Below, in pieces: positions 36,440-46,695 of a stretch of DNA of 64,000 bases. Location of the stretch: positions 4,557,282 through 4,621,281 of the forward strand of contig CM045745.1 of assembly GCA_024760905.1 (NCBI GenBank), read 5' to 3'. The notes beneath the pieces were generated by a model that was not told the DNA's origin, ran no database searches, and saw nothing but the letters and a program-made list of their open reading frames with translations. The position numbers and the translations under genes are program-made. Each line of letters begins with the position of its first letter. Position 1 is the first letter of the stretch. The stretch comes from Plotosus lineatus. Its lineage: Eukaryota > Chordata > Actinopteri > Siluriformes > Plotosidae.

Positions 36440-37600
36440 TTTTGAAGAGGAAATGGAGTCCTCCAGAGATTTCAGCCGATGAGGGGTGGAAAGTTGTTCA
36501 ACAAATTGTGGTTCTCCAGAGGTTCCGTCAGCATGTGATTAGTTTGGCTCATGGTATTCCTTTAGCAGGTCATTTAGGTGTCAACAAAACCTGTGATAGG
36601 ATTTTAGCTAATTTTTTCTGGCCAAATTTATGTCAGGATGGATTACAGTTTTGTTGGACATGTCATGCTTTTCACATGGTAGGTTAGCCAAATCAGAAAA
36701 TCCCTCCTGCCCAGTTAAAGCCCATTCCTGCATTCAAAGAACTTGGTCCATTGCCCAAAACCAAGTCCGGAAATCAGTACGTGTTAACAATTATGTGTGC
36801 ATCAACTAGGTTCCCAGAGGCCATTCCGTTGAGGAAAATCAATGCGCCTGTCATCAGTTAGGCTTTCGTTAAGTTCTTCACAATGGTAGGATTGCCTAAA
36901 GTAGTTCAGTCTGATCAAGGGTCTAATTTCATGTCAGGTGTGTTTCAACAGGTCATGTATGAGTTGGGAATTAGACAGGTTCAGTGCAGTGCTTATCATC
37001 CAGAGTCCCAAGGTGCCTTGGAAAGGTTTCATCAGACTCTTAAGAATATGATCAGAACTGACTGCTTTGAAACTGAGAAAGAGTGGGATGAAGGCATTCA
37101 TCTGATGTTGTTTGCAGTTAGGGAGTCCGTTCAGGAGTCTTTAGGGTTCAGTCCCTTTGAGTTAGTTTTTGGTTTTTATTATGGCTTCAGGACAAACCAG
37201 ATTTCAATTTGGTGGACTTTGTGTCAACATTTCGGAATAGACTTATCAGAGCCACTGAAGTTGCCAGAGAAAATATGAAGGTGTCGCTGGACAAAATGAA
37301 GGCAAATTACAACAAAAACACTAAATCTCGAAATTTCCATCCTGGTGACAGGGTTTTGGTGTTGCTGCCCATCACTGGTCAACCTTTGAGAGAACTTATT
37401 TCATCGATAAGGAAGTCAGTCAAACTGATTACATTGTTCAGATTCCAGATCGCAGAAAGCAAAAATGTTTGTGTCATGTCAACATTATTAATCCCTATTT
37501 GGACAGGTCAGAAAAGATGCCATCAAAAACTGCTATAGTTTCCCTGCTGAGTCCAAAACACTTGAATCAGAATTGGAACATTTGAAATTTGATTATTTAG
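36440..37600 (+). pseudogene. Gmr1-like integrase
   Basis: An HHCC zinc finger (RQHVISLAHG, AGHLGVNKTCDRI, CWTCHAFH) lies at 36525-36680. The core has LPKTKSGNQYVLTIMCASTR, QSDQGSNF (second Asp) at 36906-36929 and HPESQGALERF (Glu) near 37000. The segment with the first catalytic Asp is disrupted by a deletion before GPLPKTKSG. The C-terminal part shows FHPGDRVLVLLPI. Stops at about 36685 and 36860. Confidence 0.85.
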
Positions 37601-37699
37601 GTAAAACGATTATCCCCAGACTTCAAAATTCAGAAGTGTAAATCAATTTCCATGAAAAGGCAGCTCTTCTTTACCCCAGAAAAACAAGTTGAATTGACA

Positions 37700-38270
37700 A
37701 ACTTTTTCATGAATTTGAACATTTGTTTCCAGATGGACCTGGTCATACTGATTTAGTTTATCATTATATTGATGTTGGTGATTCATTGCCTGTAAAACAA
37801 CATCCTTGTCGAATGAATCCCCTCAAGTTGGAATATCTCCAAAAATAAATTGACGATATGGTGGAAAATGACATTATTGAACCAAGTGATAGTGAGTGGA
37901 GTTCGCCATGTATCTTGGTGCCCAAACTGGACACCACTTATCGCTGCTGCGTGAACCTGAAATCTGTGAACACTTTATCAAAAACAGACTTTTAGCCAAT
38001 ACCAAGAATTGATGAGTATATGGACAGAATAGGTCAAGCCAAGTTTCTGAACAAATTCGACCTTTTAAAGGGGTATTATCAAGTCCCATTAACGGAGCGT
38101 GCAAAGAAGATTTCGGCTTTTGCTACACCCGATGGACTTTACCAATTTAAAGTCATGCTATTTGGATTGAAGAATGCTCCAGCGACCTTTCAAAGCCTCA
38201 TGAATGATGTCACGTCCGGCCTTCAAGACATAGACATATATCCATGATGTCATCAACCATTCAGAGGATT
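37700..38270 (+). pseudogene. Gmr1-like reverse transcriptase
   Basis: Blocks: PVKQHPCRMNPLKLEYLQ, NDIIEPSDSEWSSPCILVPK, KFLNKFDLLKGYYQVPLTER and FGLKNAPATFQSLMND. The YIDD box is decayed (the frame reads YP then stop; another frame reads HDVINHSED). Stops at about 37847 and 37995. Confidence 0.85.
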
Positions 38271-38279
38271 GTGACACCA

Positions 38280-38996
38280 CATGAAGAGAATGCGTGCTTT
38301 CTTCGAGAGACTTACACAGGCAAAATTGACTGTTAATCTTGCAAAATGTGAATTTGCTAAAGCAAATGTGTTCTTAGCTCGTGTTGTCGGACAGGGTACA
38401 ACCTGTTCATGCAAAAGTAAAAGCTATTGCAGATTTTGCCGTTCCTAACAATAAGAAGGAACTTATGAGATTCTTGGGTATGGCTGGTTATTACAGAAAA
38501 TTCTGTAAAAACATTTCTGATGTTGTGGCTGGATAAAAAGGCAAAATTCGATTGGGATGACCGTTGTCAAATTGCATTCGATAGAGTAAAAGCCATACTC
38601 ATGAATGCTCCAGTATTAAAAGCCCCAGATTTTTTATAAACCCTTCAAACTCACAATTGATGCAAGTAACATTGGTGCAGGTGCTGTATTGTTTCAAGCA
38701 GATGCTGATTGCATTGATCATTTAGTTTGTTCTTTTTCAAAGAAATTTGATAAACACCAGAGAAATTATTTGACTATTGAAAAAGATTGCAGCACTTTGA
38801 GGTTTATTTGGGAACAACCACATACCCCATTGAAGTGTTTACTGATCACAATCCGCTGACATTTCTTCATAAAATGAATAACAAAAATAAGAGGTTAATG
38901 AGATGGAGTTTGTCCTTGCAAGAGTTCAATCTCAATATCAAGCACATCAAGGGCAAAGACAATGTGATTGCCGATGCGCTTTCTAGAGTCAGCTGA
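38280..38996 (+). pseudogene. Gmr1-like RT thumb and RNase H
   Basis: RFLGMAGYYRKFCKN at about 38468 marks the RT C-terminus. IDASNIGAGAVLFQAD at about 38659, FSKKFDKHQRNY and FTDHNPLTFLHKM at about 38838, and IKGKDNVIADALSRVS at 38945-38993 mark RNase H. The stop at 38994 ends pol, only about 140 bp before the LTR. No integrase follows. Confidence 0.85.
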
Positions 38997-39133
38997 TTGT
39001 GTCAGGTCAAGTGTAATGTATTGTCAGCATTTTGAAAATGTATCTCTATGTAATGATGCTTATTGTTTCTCTCTTGACATTGTCCATCTTTAAAAAGTTC
39101 AATACTTTCAAACTTTTTTTTGAAGAGGGAGAG

Positions 39134-40457
39134 TGTTAAGTATATATGTAAATTTTTAATCTTGATTTTGTTATGTGTATCTGTACTTTACTAAAGTTAA
39201 TTTGCAGGCAGATAATTTAAGTCAATGGAAACTGTTGGATCCGTTGAATGTGGAAGACGACTGGAGACTGGTTTTGAGTTGAATATGAGAAGCTTTATTG
39301 CGTCGTTTGCAAAGGATGGAGACCAACCAAACATGCATAAAAGACACGCTAGTTAAGGCCTAAGGTCTCCCTCGCGAGGGGGGGGGGGGTGCTTTTAAGG
39401 GCTGCAGACCAGGTTCCTCCTTCCGGGTTTGTGACTGGGTCTTTGATGCGTTGTTATCTCAACAGGGTGTGATAAATCTGGGCTCTTCCCAGGCGCCTAG
39501 CCCCCACACGCCCCCACCTCCTGACCTCGAAGGTATTTACAACTAGAAACTATTTGGTCTGTTGAAGATCACACTGACAGTGGAAGGCTCGATGTGTCAC
39601 GGGTACCCAGCATGCACTTCTGTTTAAGTATGCACTTTTACAATAGACATGCACAATGGCCCCTTAAGTATATCATTTGATTATTCTCAACAAGCATTTA
39701 AGTATAGCAAACCATAGAAAAATTAAGCACCATTATACAGCTATATAAAGCAGTATGTGCACCAGAGAACATGATAATGTGATACACTTTTACAAAAGAT
39801 AACACAATTGAATGGCAGCTTAAACAATGTAACATGGATGTTGAGAATGTATGTCCCATTAAATCTAATCTGGTGGATCCTTCTGGAAGGACTATATAAG
39901 GACTGACGTAAGCGTTACATCACTGACAAAGGATGGCAGGCACTTCTTGAACATGCATAATCACGTGATTAGAACTTTCGAGAAGCTGAATTGACACTAT
40001 TTTAACCGTCTGCACCTTGGACATGGAGGATTGCGAGGAAAAGAATTGCGAGGGTGACCCTGCGCAGAGTATATCGAGTGGACCGTGACATTCCTGGATC
40101 CAGGCACCTATTCCGGGACAGCGTCAACACTGGGATTTGCTTCACGCCAGCTTGCCGAACAGGACTATCCGTGCATATTATCATTGGGACTTATTGTGAG
40201 TTTAACCACTTGAATTTTGTATTTGAATTGTGTTTGGGATATGTTGCTACCTGACGTTGAAATGTAGTATTTTTAATCTTGTATATATTTATAATTATTG
40301 TTGTTTTATTTTATTTTGTTAATACAACTTTTTGTTCTTAAATACTACCTTTGTGTCTCTCTCTATCTATTATTTAATTTTACTTGTGGTTGCGGCGTAG
40401 GGTTTTATTTCCAATGGTTGACTTGGAATTGTTTATAAATTTTCCCGATCCATAACA
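39134..40457 (+). repeat. 3' LTR of Gmr1-like element
   Basis: It begins TGTTAAGTATATATG after the purine run GAAGAGGGAGAG and ends CCATAACA, about 1.3 kb. A TATA-like ACTATATAAGGACTGACG lies at about 39891. The stretch 39235-39600 includes an antisense polyadenylation-like TTTATTG and a G-run and may be a nested insertion. Confidence 0.75.
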
Positions 40458-40564
40458 ATATCATATATATTATTAAAAAATAAATGTATGTTTATTTTCA
40501 ATTATTGATTTATAATACAGTACATTAAATAATACAATACAATAAATATAATAAAATTAAATGT

Positions 40565-40569
<5 letters not shown>

Positions 40570-40613
<44 letters not shown>
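40570..40613 (+). repeat. (AC)n microsatellite
   Basis: AC run in the mirrored array. Further AC runs lie at 40713-40751 and 41675-41724. Confidence 0.95.
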
Positions 40614-40616
<3 letters not shown>

Positions 40617-40708
40617 TTATCAGGTCGCCCCCCCTGTGGTTGAAACACAGATTCAGATTTATGCATAGTTATTATGTGAAGGATACATGATATAATAAAA
40701 TCAAAGTT

Positions 40709-40755
<47 letters not shown>

Positions 40756-40846
40756 GCTCCCACCTGTGGTTGAAACACAAATTGAGATTTATTAATAATA
40801 TAATCTGTATAAATATATGAACAATATAGTATTATTTATTAGTAAT

Positions 40847-41196
40847 TCTGTCTGTCTTCCTTTCGGCTTTTTCCCTTTTACTCAGGAGTCGCCACAGCGA
40901 ATCATCTGATTCGCACGTTTGATTTGGCAGAGGTTTTTACGTCGGACGCCCTTCCTGTCACAACCCTTTTAGCAAGGGACAGAAACACGCTGACGGCTTT
41001 GCAGCTACTCTTTACGAAAGTCAGCAATGGTTCTTTTACATGCCTCTCACCATAGACAGTGACAGACATGGCTGGCCTTTAATAACCCAGTTAGCAGCAC
41101 TGGGGGGACAGCAGTGACAACCTGGTGAGAGTGGGGCTTGAACCCCCAACCTTAGGATCAGTGATCCAACACCTTACCACCAGGCCACCACTGCCC
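40847..41196 (-). mobile_element. Complete RTE-tailed SINE with 19-bp target duplication
   Basis: In the - strand sense: head GGGCAGTGGTGGCCTGGTGG with B box GGGTTCAAGCCC, body (ACTGGGTTATTAAAGGCCAG, AGAACCATTGCTGACTTTCG), then TTGTGACAGGAAGGGCGTCC GACG and the tail CTGTGGCGACTCCTGAGT...GAAAAAGCCGAAAGGAAG. AGTATTATTTATTAGTAAT flanks both sides (40828-40846 and 41197-41215). It is the best-preserved member of the family here. Confidence 0.88.
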
Positions 41197-41673
41197 AGTA
41201 TTATTTATTAGTAATATAATATATTATTTAATAATACTTTATAATGTATTTATTTATTTTTATTTTTAATACAATATATGATTAAATGTAATAAAATACA
41301 ATTTATTTATATTTACACACAAACACACATTACCCCCCGTTGACACGCAGATTGAGATATATTAAGAAGATATTGTATATTTAAATATTATATATGATAA
41401 AAATGAATCCAAATTATTTATACACACCCATCAGGCTCCCCCTTGTGGTTGAAACGCATTGAGATATTGTAATTATATGAACTATTATCTATTATGAATG
41501 TAATGTATATTAGAGTATAATAAAGCTATTGATGATATATTTATTTATTATTTTTTGTTAATTTATTTATGTAATAAAGTTTAAGATTACAGTATAATTT
41601 TATTTATTTATTAGGGTTTTTTTAATAATATAATATATGAAATAAAATATTATACTCAAAGTTATTTACACAG

Positions 41674-41727
<54 letters not shown>

Positions 41728-41819
41728 TTGGCTCCCACCTGTGGCTGTATAAATATATGAACAAAATAGTATTATATATTAGTAAGATACTATATAATTA
41801 TTAAATAATAAAATGCAGC

Positions 41820-42370
41820 CGTGAGTGGGGGCACAAACGAGTGTCCGTCCTGATGCCGATCCTAAGCCTGGTTAAATGCAGAGGGTTACGACAGGAAGGA
41901 CATCCGGCGTAAAACTTTAGCCAGAATACAGAATGTGAACCGTCACTGCAAATTTCATATTGCATTGGTCAAGGCCCGGGTTAACAACGACTGCCATCAG
42001 TGCTGTTAACCAACAGGGTGCTGGTGGAAATTGGACTACTGTTGGTTGAAGGAGAGGTTGAACAAGGATAGGCGGGAGGCGTGTCCGTAGGCAGAGAGAG
42101 AAGAGGAAAGGCATGAGTCTAGGACTGAGAGTAGGGACTTTGAATGTTGGAACTATTACAGGAAAAGATAGAGAGCTGGCTGACATGATGCAGAGGAGGA
42201 AGGTGGACATACTGTGTGTTCAGGAGACCAGGTGGAAAGCTAGCAAGGCTTTCAGAGCAGGGTTTAAGCTGTTTTATCATGGTGTGGATGGGAAGAGAAA
42301 TGGAGTTATCTTGAAGGAGAGGTTTGTCAGGAATGTTCTAGAAGTGAAAAGAGTGTCAAACAGAGTGATG
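41820..42370 (+). mobile_element. RTE LINE 5' UTR and endonuclease start
   Basis: The 5' UTR (GCAGCCGTGAGTGGGGGCAC, GACAGGAAGGACATCCGGCG, GTTAACAACGACTGCCATCA) is followed by an open endonuclease frame at 42113-42370: LRVGTLNVGTITGKDRELAD, ILCVQETRW (catalytic Glu) and LFYHGVDGKRNGVIL. This is the cleanest RTE N-terminus in the window. It mirrors the 5' end at 17468. Confidence 0.88.
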
Positions 42371-42511
42371 AAACAAAGGTTTCCTCCCACAGTCCAAAAA
42401 AATATGTACAGTAGGTTGATTGGCTAAATAATCTGCGGAAAGGGCTTTGCCCAATCCCTTTCTTCAATGAATAAAATATGTTTAAATCAAAAACATAGAA
42501 GAACAGGTGCC
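42371..42511 (+). mobile_element. DANA-like SINE fragment inside RTE
   Basis: GTTTCCTCCCACAGTCCAAA and GTAGGTTGATTGGCTAAAT are the DANA body. It interrupts the RTE, which resumes at about 42512. Confidence 0.55.
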
Positions 42512-42858
42512 TATTGATTTTGCGAAAAGGGTAGAAATCTCTGTGGTGAATACTTTCTTCTAGAAGAGACAGGAGCATAAGGTGAGTTATAAAAGCGGTG
42601 GTAGGACCACCCAGGTAGACTACACCTTGTGTAGACTATGTAATTTGACGGAAGTCAGTGACTGCAAAGTAGTAGTAGGTGAGAGTGTTGCCAAACAGCA
42701 TACGATGATGGTGCAGGATGACGCTGATGGTGCAGGATGACGCTGATGGTGAGGAAGGTAAAAAAGGGAAAGGCAAAGCAGAAGACAAAGTGGTGGAAGC
42801 TGATAAAGGAAGGTAGCGGTGTCAAAGGCCAAACAGAGGGTGTATGAAGACTTGTGTG
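42512..42858 (+). mobile_element. RTE LINE, endonuclease end and linker (deleted)
   Basis: IDFAKRVEISVVNTFF-like sequence, AGTGACTGCAAAGTAGTAGT and GAGAGTGTTGCCAAACAGCA are RTE consensus words. A 17-bp unit (TGCAGGATGACGCTGAT) is duplicated at about 42712 and 42729. The element stops at 42858. Confidence 0.75.
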
Positions 42859-42889
42859 CTCGTATGCTACAATGTAGATATATTTCTGA

Positions 42890-43003
42890 CTCGGGGTCTT
42901 ATTGTACTCTAATACTGTCTCAGTCTTAAAAATATATTTGGCTCGCAAAGGATTAGATTTAATTTTTTTTGTCTCTCTTTGTCAAAAAGGTTCCCGACCC
43001 CTG
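42890..43003 (-). mobile_element. hAT-like element end
   Basis: The - strand reads CAGGGGTCGGGAACCTTTTT then GACAAAGAGAGACAAAAAAA, an end typical of fish hAT elements. It is truncated on the far side. Confidence 0.55.
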
Positions 43004-43182
43004 ATGTAGCTGATGTCCACAAGAACACACACGCAAAATCACCCCGCTCACTCCAAATAAATATCCGCCCACACCCATGACTGTTAATTTTCATCTATGT
43101 AATTTTCAATCCTAAAAGCATTTTTGGAAGGGTACCGGACCATTGCAGGACTCTGCCTTAGGCAGATTCTCCCATCATCCCA
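43004..43182. other. Unassigned segment
   Basis: No feature recognised between the hAT end and the SINE. Confidence 0.35.
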
Positions 43183-43372
43183 GCCAACTCAGGGCGAGGG
43201 CAGAGTACACCCTGGACAGCTCGCCAGGCCATCGCAGGGCAGAAACACACTGACGGCTTTGCAGCCTACTCTTGTCGAAAGTCAGCAATGGTTCTTTTAC
43301 ATACCTCACACTATAGACAGTGAGACATGGCTGGCCTTTGATAACCCAGTTAGCTGCACTGGGGAATATATA
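43183..43372 (-). mobile_element. GGATGAAGCGG-type SINE, partial
   Basis: In the - strand sense: AGTGCAGCTAACTGGGTTAT, GACTTTCGACAAGAGTAGGC and GCGATGGCCTGGCGAGCTGT then CCAGGGTGTACTCTGCCCTC. Both the head and the last bases of the tail are missing. Confidence 0.7.
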
Positions 43373-43469
43373 TATACATTTTAGCGCATGTAATAGATAC
43401 ATAGTATTTTACTTCCGGTCGATCATTTGCGCATGTAATATGATGCATGTGGTTTCCTTTTGGGTACAG

Positions 43470-43525
43470 AAGGGGCCGGAACCAAATCCCCGCGAATAAC
43501 GAGGGCCTACTTCTGCATATTTACT
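43470..43525. mobile_element. Mariner-like MITE end
   Basis: CCCCGCGAATAACGAGGGCC is the characteristic end of a TACAG...CTCGTTATTCGCGG type MITE, related to the 3501-4785 element. Only one end is visible. Confidence 0.4.
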
Positions 43526-43912
43526 GACAAATAATAAAGTACATAGAAATTGTTTCGCCAGCTAAATAACGACTAATAAAATACACGAATGGGAAAAACA
43601 AAACATGCTTTATAAACTGTTGGGCGCCTGTAAGAACTTATAAGCAGAGTACATCTTTGGTATTTTTTTTTAATTTTGAACTTAAAGCAAACAAGAGTTT
43701 GAGAAATAAAACAATTATAGTAAGTGATCCATCAGCTTTCAATAAACATTTCTGCTACAAAGCACTGATAAAATTTAAAACCACTTTTTTATACCCCAGA
43801 TTTACAGGGATTTTGACAACATTCAAGTTAGCTAATGTTTAATACAAAGAAAAAATATTAATATGAGGAAGAACTAATGAAAATACATTTGTGAATTGAT
43901 GAACCCATTAAT

Positions 43913-44136
43913 TTATTCATTATGTTCCATGTGGTCAACTAATGTTTTGGTGTCTTTGTCCTCTGGCAGAGGACTTTCTGTTGTATAGTACATTGGGTTT
44001 TCATATGAAGCTCCAGCAACCTGATGGCTTCTTCTTCTTCTATGGTAGCTGTAAGCCACTCCAGCCAGCACTAACAGTACTGCAACCACGACAACCACAG
44101 ACACACCTCCAAGATTTTTATGTGTTACAGGTTCAT
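43913..44136 (-). CDS. Second mrc1-like transmembrane/tail exon
   Basis: It mirrors 14127-14347: DEPVTHKNLGG, the Val/Leu-rich helix, HRRRRSH and the tail with YENPMYY up to HMEHNE with the TAA stop. It is 224 nt, three more than the first copy, giving one extra Arg, so the frame is kept. The acceptor TTTTCTATAG is intact. No lectin-domain exon was found upstream on the - strand as far as 64 kb. It is either a truncated gene copy or the end of a gene whose other exons lie further right. Confidence 0.8.
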
Positions 44137-44384
44137 CTATAGAAAAATCAATAGATGCCACATCGAGTTGCACAACAGTATGGTGAATTATGAATAAATT
44201 AACAACAACAGGTGTCATCCCTTATTCATATCCTTTGAACCAGGAAACAGAGTACAAGCCTGGCATTTTCATTTAATATACTGTTTATTTGGCATATATG
44301 TGCATTTCTAGTGCATCTAGTGCAAAATTTGTTTACATCAGACAGTAATTTATTAATTAAAGTTAGAATTAGCCTGGTTATTAC
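44137..44384 (-). other. Intron of the second receptor copy
   Basis: Matches the intron 13828-14126 of the first copy but lacks its ATT repeat, which explains the shorter length. Confidence 0.6.
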
Positions 44385-44423
44385 TTGTAGGTTTAATTCC
44401 TGAAGATGCTGTTGGTTTTGGAA
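44385..44423 (-). CDS. Second mrc1-like stalk exon
   Basis: Same 39-nt length and frame (VPKPTASSGIKPT) as 13789-13827. The last exon base is A instead of G, so the donor reads CAA/GTAATA and is weaker. The codon created across the junction becomes Asn. The acceptor (TCCCCAG) remains. Confidence 0.7.
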
Positions 44424-45059
44424 CTGGGGAAAAAATGTTGAGATTAATCATGAATCAAACACAAAGTCACTACCTAGAAAATTCTAAAAATTGTGAAAGT
44501 ATTTCCAACATTATTACACAAGAGCATTAAAATAGCAGTACTAAAATAACTATGCCTCAGACTTGTGTTTTTACTTCCATATTAACTCTGTTGTTGAATA
44601 TCCAGACATGAGATCAGAGTTGTTGCAAGGACATCTGTGAGTCCATTCTCTACACATGATTAGCAAAAAAAAAAAAAAAAATCAGATGCCTAAATCTGTT
44701 TTTGTTTCTATTATAATCACTCAGTGAATTACAGTTCTAAGAGCTATCAAATTTATTAAAGAACCCTCAACAGCCCACTAAAGCTGTGACTTCAAACAAT
44801 GCTGTTCATGGGGATATTGCAGTGAGGTGAGGATAGATCACTGTTACTATGGATAAGAATGCAAGTTGGCTGGCTCACAGGCTGCTGAAAGAGCAAAGTA
44901 AATAAATAGATGCTCTGCACCACTTATATCTGGTACTGTATATGGAATGGCCTGGGAAGCACACATTTACCATTTCCATTTCCTCCTTCCTGAAACAAAC
45001 TCTATTGTAGATTTTTAAAATGCTTCAGCGTCTGACTCTGGAAATGTGCCAGATGAATA
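44424..45059 (-). other. Intron copy, no new feature
   Basis: Reverse complement of about 13161-13788 with scattered changes and a longer A-run at 44669-44685. Confidence 0.6.
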
Positions 45060-45355
45060 CTCACTCACTCATTTTCTGGACCGTTTACTCTACCTGAGAG
45101 TACGGGCCATCGGAATGTATCATTGCAGGGCACCATACCCACAATCATTTACACTCACACTAAGGGACGATGAGAAAAACCAATTTCTGTCATGAGCATA
45201 TGTTTTGGACTGAATGGGAACCAGAGTACCTGGAGCAAGCCCACCAAGCAGGGGAGAATGTGCAAACCATCAACAGAACACCTGAGCTTAGAAATCAAGC
45301 CCAGGACCTTCTTGCTATGAACCCGATATTCTAGCCAGTACACAACTGTGCTACC
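45060..45355 (-). mobile_element. Old DANA-like SINE (mirror copy)
   Basis: Reverse complement of the SINE at 12866-13160, shared by both arms and so older than the duplication. Confidence 0.65.
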
Positions 45356-46260
45356 TGAGAAATGCTAAGTAAACACATTAAGTACACAAGTAAGTGATTT
45401 AGAATTCTCAATCATTATAAATATATAACAAGGATTCATGAAGTGACATTTTAATAGTCTACATAGGTGGGAGTTGTATGTAAGGCAGTGACTGCAAATG
45501 AGGACAGGAACTTGCAAAAATTAAGGTATCCAACAGAGTATGAAAATAACCTTTTCCTTGATCTAACCTGAATCTCATCAAAAATAGCTGCACTGCAGAT
45601 GTATTGCCATTTTGCGACGACACACTAATAGCACACTCACAGCTATAGTCACATGGCAATAAGTTCAAGGTTGTCATATAAACAATGTGAGAAAAAGGGT
45701 ATAAGCCATATTAACTGATTTTCTGGCAAATATAACATTACCACAATGCTCATTTTACACGCTATGGCTACCTTTATAGTGGTAATTTGAGTAATATCAC
45801 TAGTGATGGGGTAAAGTTTACTAGGGTTCTGAGAATAAGATTATACTAAATAGGGTAACATACAAGACATGAACAACACAATTTATATTCATTAAGGTTT
45901 ACTTTGGATACACCTTGGCTTCTGATATACATGTACAGTATACCACACTGCATGTAGTCTGCTTATTTAGTAAATAGAAGGCTATTTAGTGTACAGCCTC
46001 AGTTTGTGTTTGAGAACATAAATGAAAAACTAGACATTAAAACTGCCCCATCCAGCAACAAAAGAATCCTATAACAAATCTCCAGAAGTTATATTTTTAT
46101 ATTACAAGTTAAATTTGGAAAGCAATTTGCAAAAATCAAATCCATGCATAACATATTTTTATGTACTGTGGGAAATAAAAGAACTTGGGAGCCCTGATGT
46201 ACACCATATCCACATAGCTGATGGGGGGGGGGGTGTCCCCATGCCATGAGAAATGAAGGC
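45356..46260. other. End of duplication and unassigned sequence
   Basis: Similarity to 12250-12866 continues to about 45950. Beyond that I recognise nothing up to the pogo-like element. Confidence 0.45.
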
Positions 46261-46261
46261 A

Positions 46262-46695
46262 CACGTACCGTATTTTCTGGACTATAAGTCGCACCTTTTT
46301 TCATACTTGTCCAACTTATACTCCAGAGCTACTTATATGAAATTACGACATAATTCTGTTCATCATAACAACAAACATAATTTCACATGTTTATTTTTAC
46401 ACTCACAACAACAAGAGGGCAGAAAAGCGGAGATATTATTATTACTGAAATGAAGAAAACCTAAAAGCGAATCATGGGCGACACATGCTAGAGGAACGAG
46501 CTGCAGGGAGAGGCTTGTCAACAGTGCAATTGTGTCTCCACATCCAGGTAGTGAAATTATCAAGGAGATGAATATAAATGTCTTTGCAAGAGGACTTTCT
46601 TGGTGTTATCGCTTCATGCAACGCAGCCGCCTCTCTATCAGAGCAAGGACCACAACGTCACATAAACTACCAGCAGATTTCCAAGACAAGGTAGA
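46262..46695 (+). mobile_element. Pogo/Tigger-like transposon fragment
   Basis: It begins CACACGTACCGTATTTTCTG GACTATAAGTCGCACC, an end found on many vertebrate elements. The frame 46532-46700 reads FARGLSWCYRFMQRSRLSIR and TTTSHKLPADFQDKVD, a CENP-B-type helix-turn-helix of pogo/Tigger transposases. The DDE core is absent. The fragment is cut by the Gypsy element. Confidence 0.65.

Larger units (their letters stand above)
34064..40457 (+). mobile_element. Gmr1-like Ty3/Gypsy retrotransposon with copia-like gene order
   Basis: Order on the + strand: truncated 5' LTR (34064-34386), primer site, gag (about 34430-35640), protease (35700-36200), integrase (36440-37600), reverse transcriptase (37700-38270), RNase H (38640-38996), purine tract (39121-39133), 3' LTR (39134-40457). 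Integrase before reverse transcriptase is the order of Ty1/copia, but the RT sequence is Ty3/Gypsy. The combination defines the Gmr1 group known from fish and other deuterostomes. Frameshifts and stops occur in every domain, so this copy is dead. Confidence 0.85.
40460..45950. repeat. Right arm of the large inverted duplication
   Basis: Reverse-complement counterpart of 12250-18830. It carries the mirrored array, the RTE 5' end with the same junction, and the receptor 3' exons with their introns. The Gypsy 3' LTR ends exactly at its left limit (40457). Confidence 0.8.

Noticed and set aside
39134..40457. Host gene within the stretch after the Gypsy RNase H
   Set aside because: The region is bounded by a purine tract and a CCATAACA end and matches the fragment at 34064-34386, so it is an LTR.
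18140..41196. The SINEs in the two arms as one ancestral insertion
   Set aside because: Their target duplications differ in sequence and length (12 and 19 bp) and their tails are unrelated, so they are separate events.
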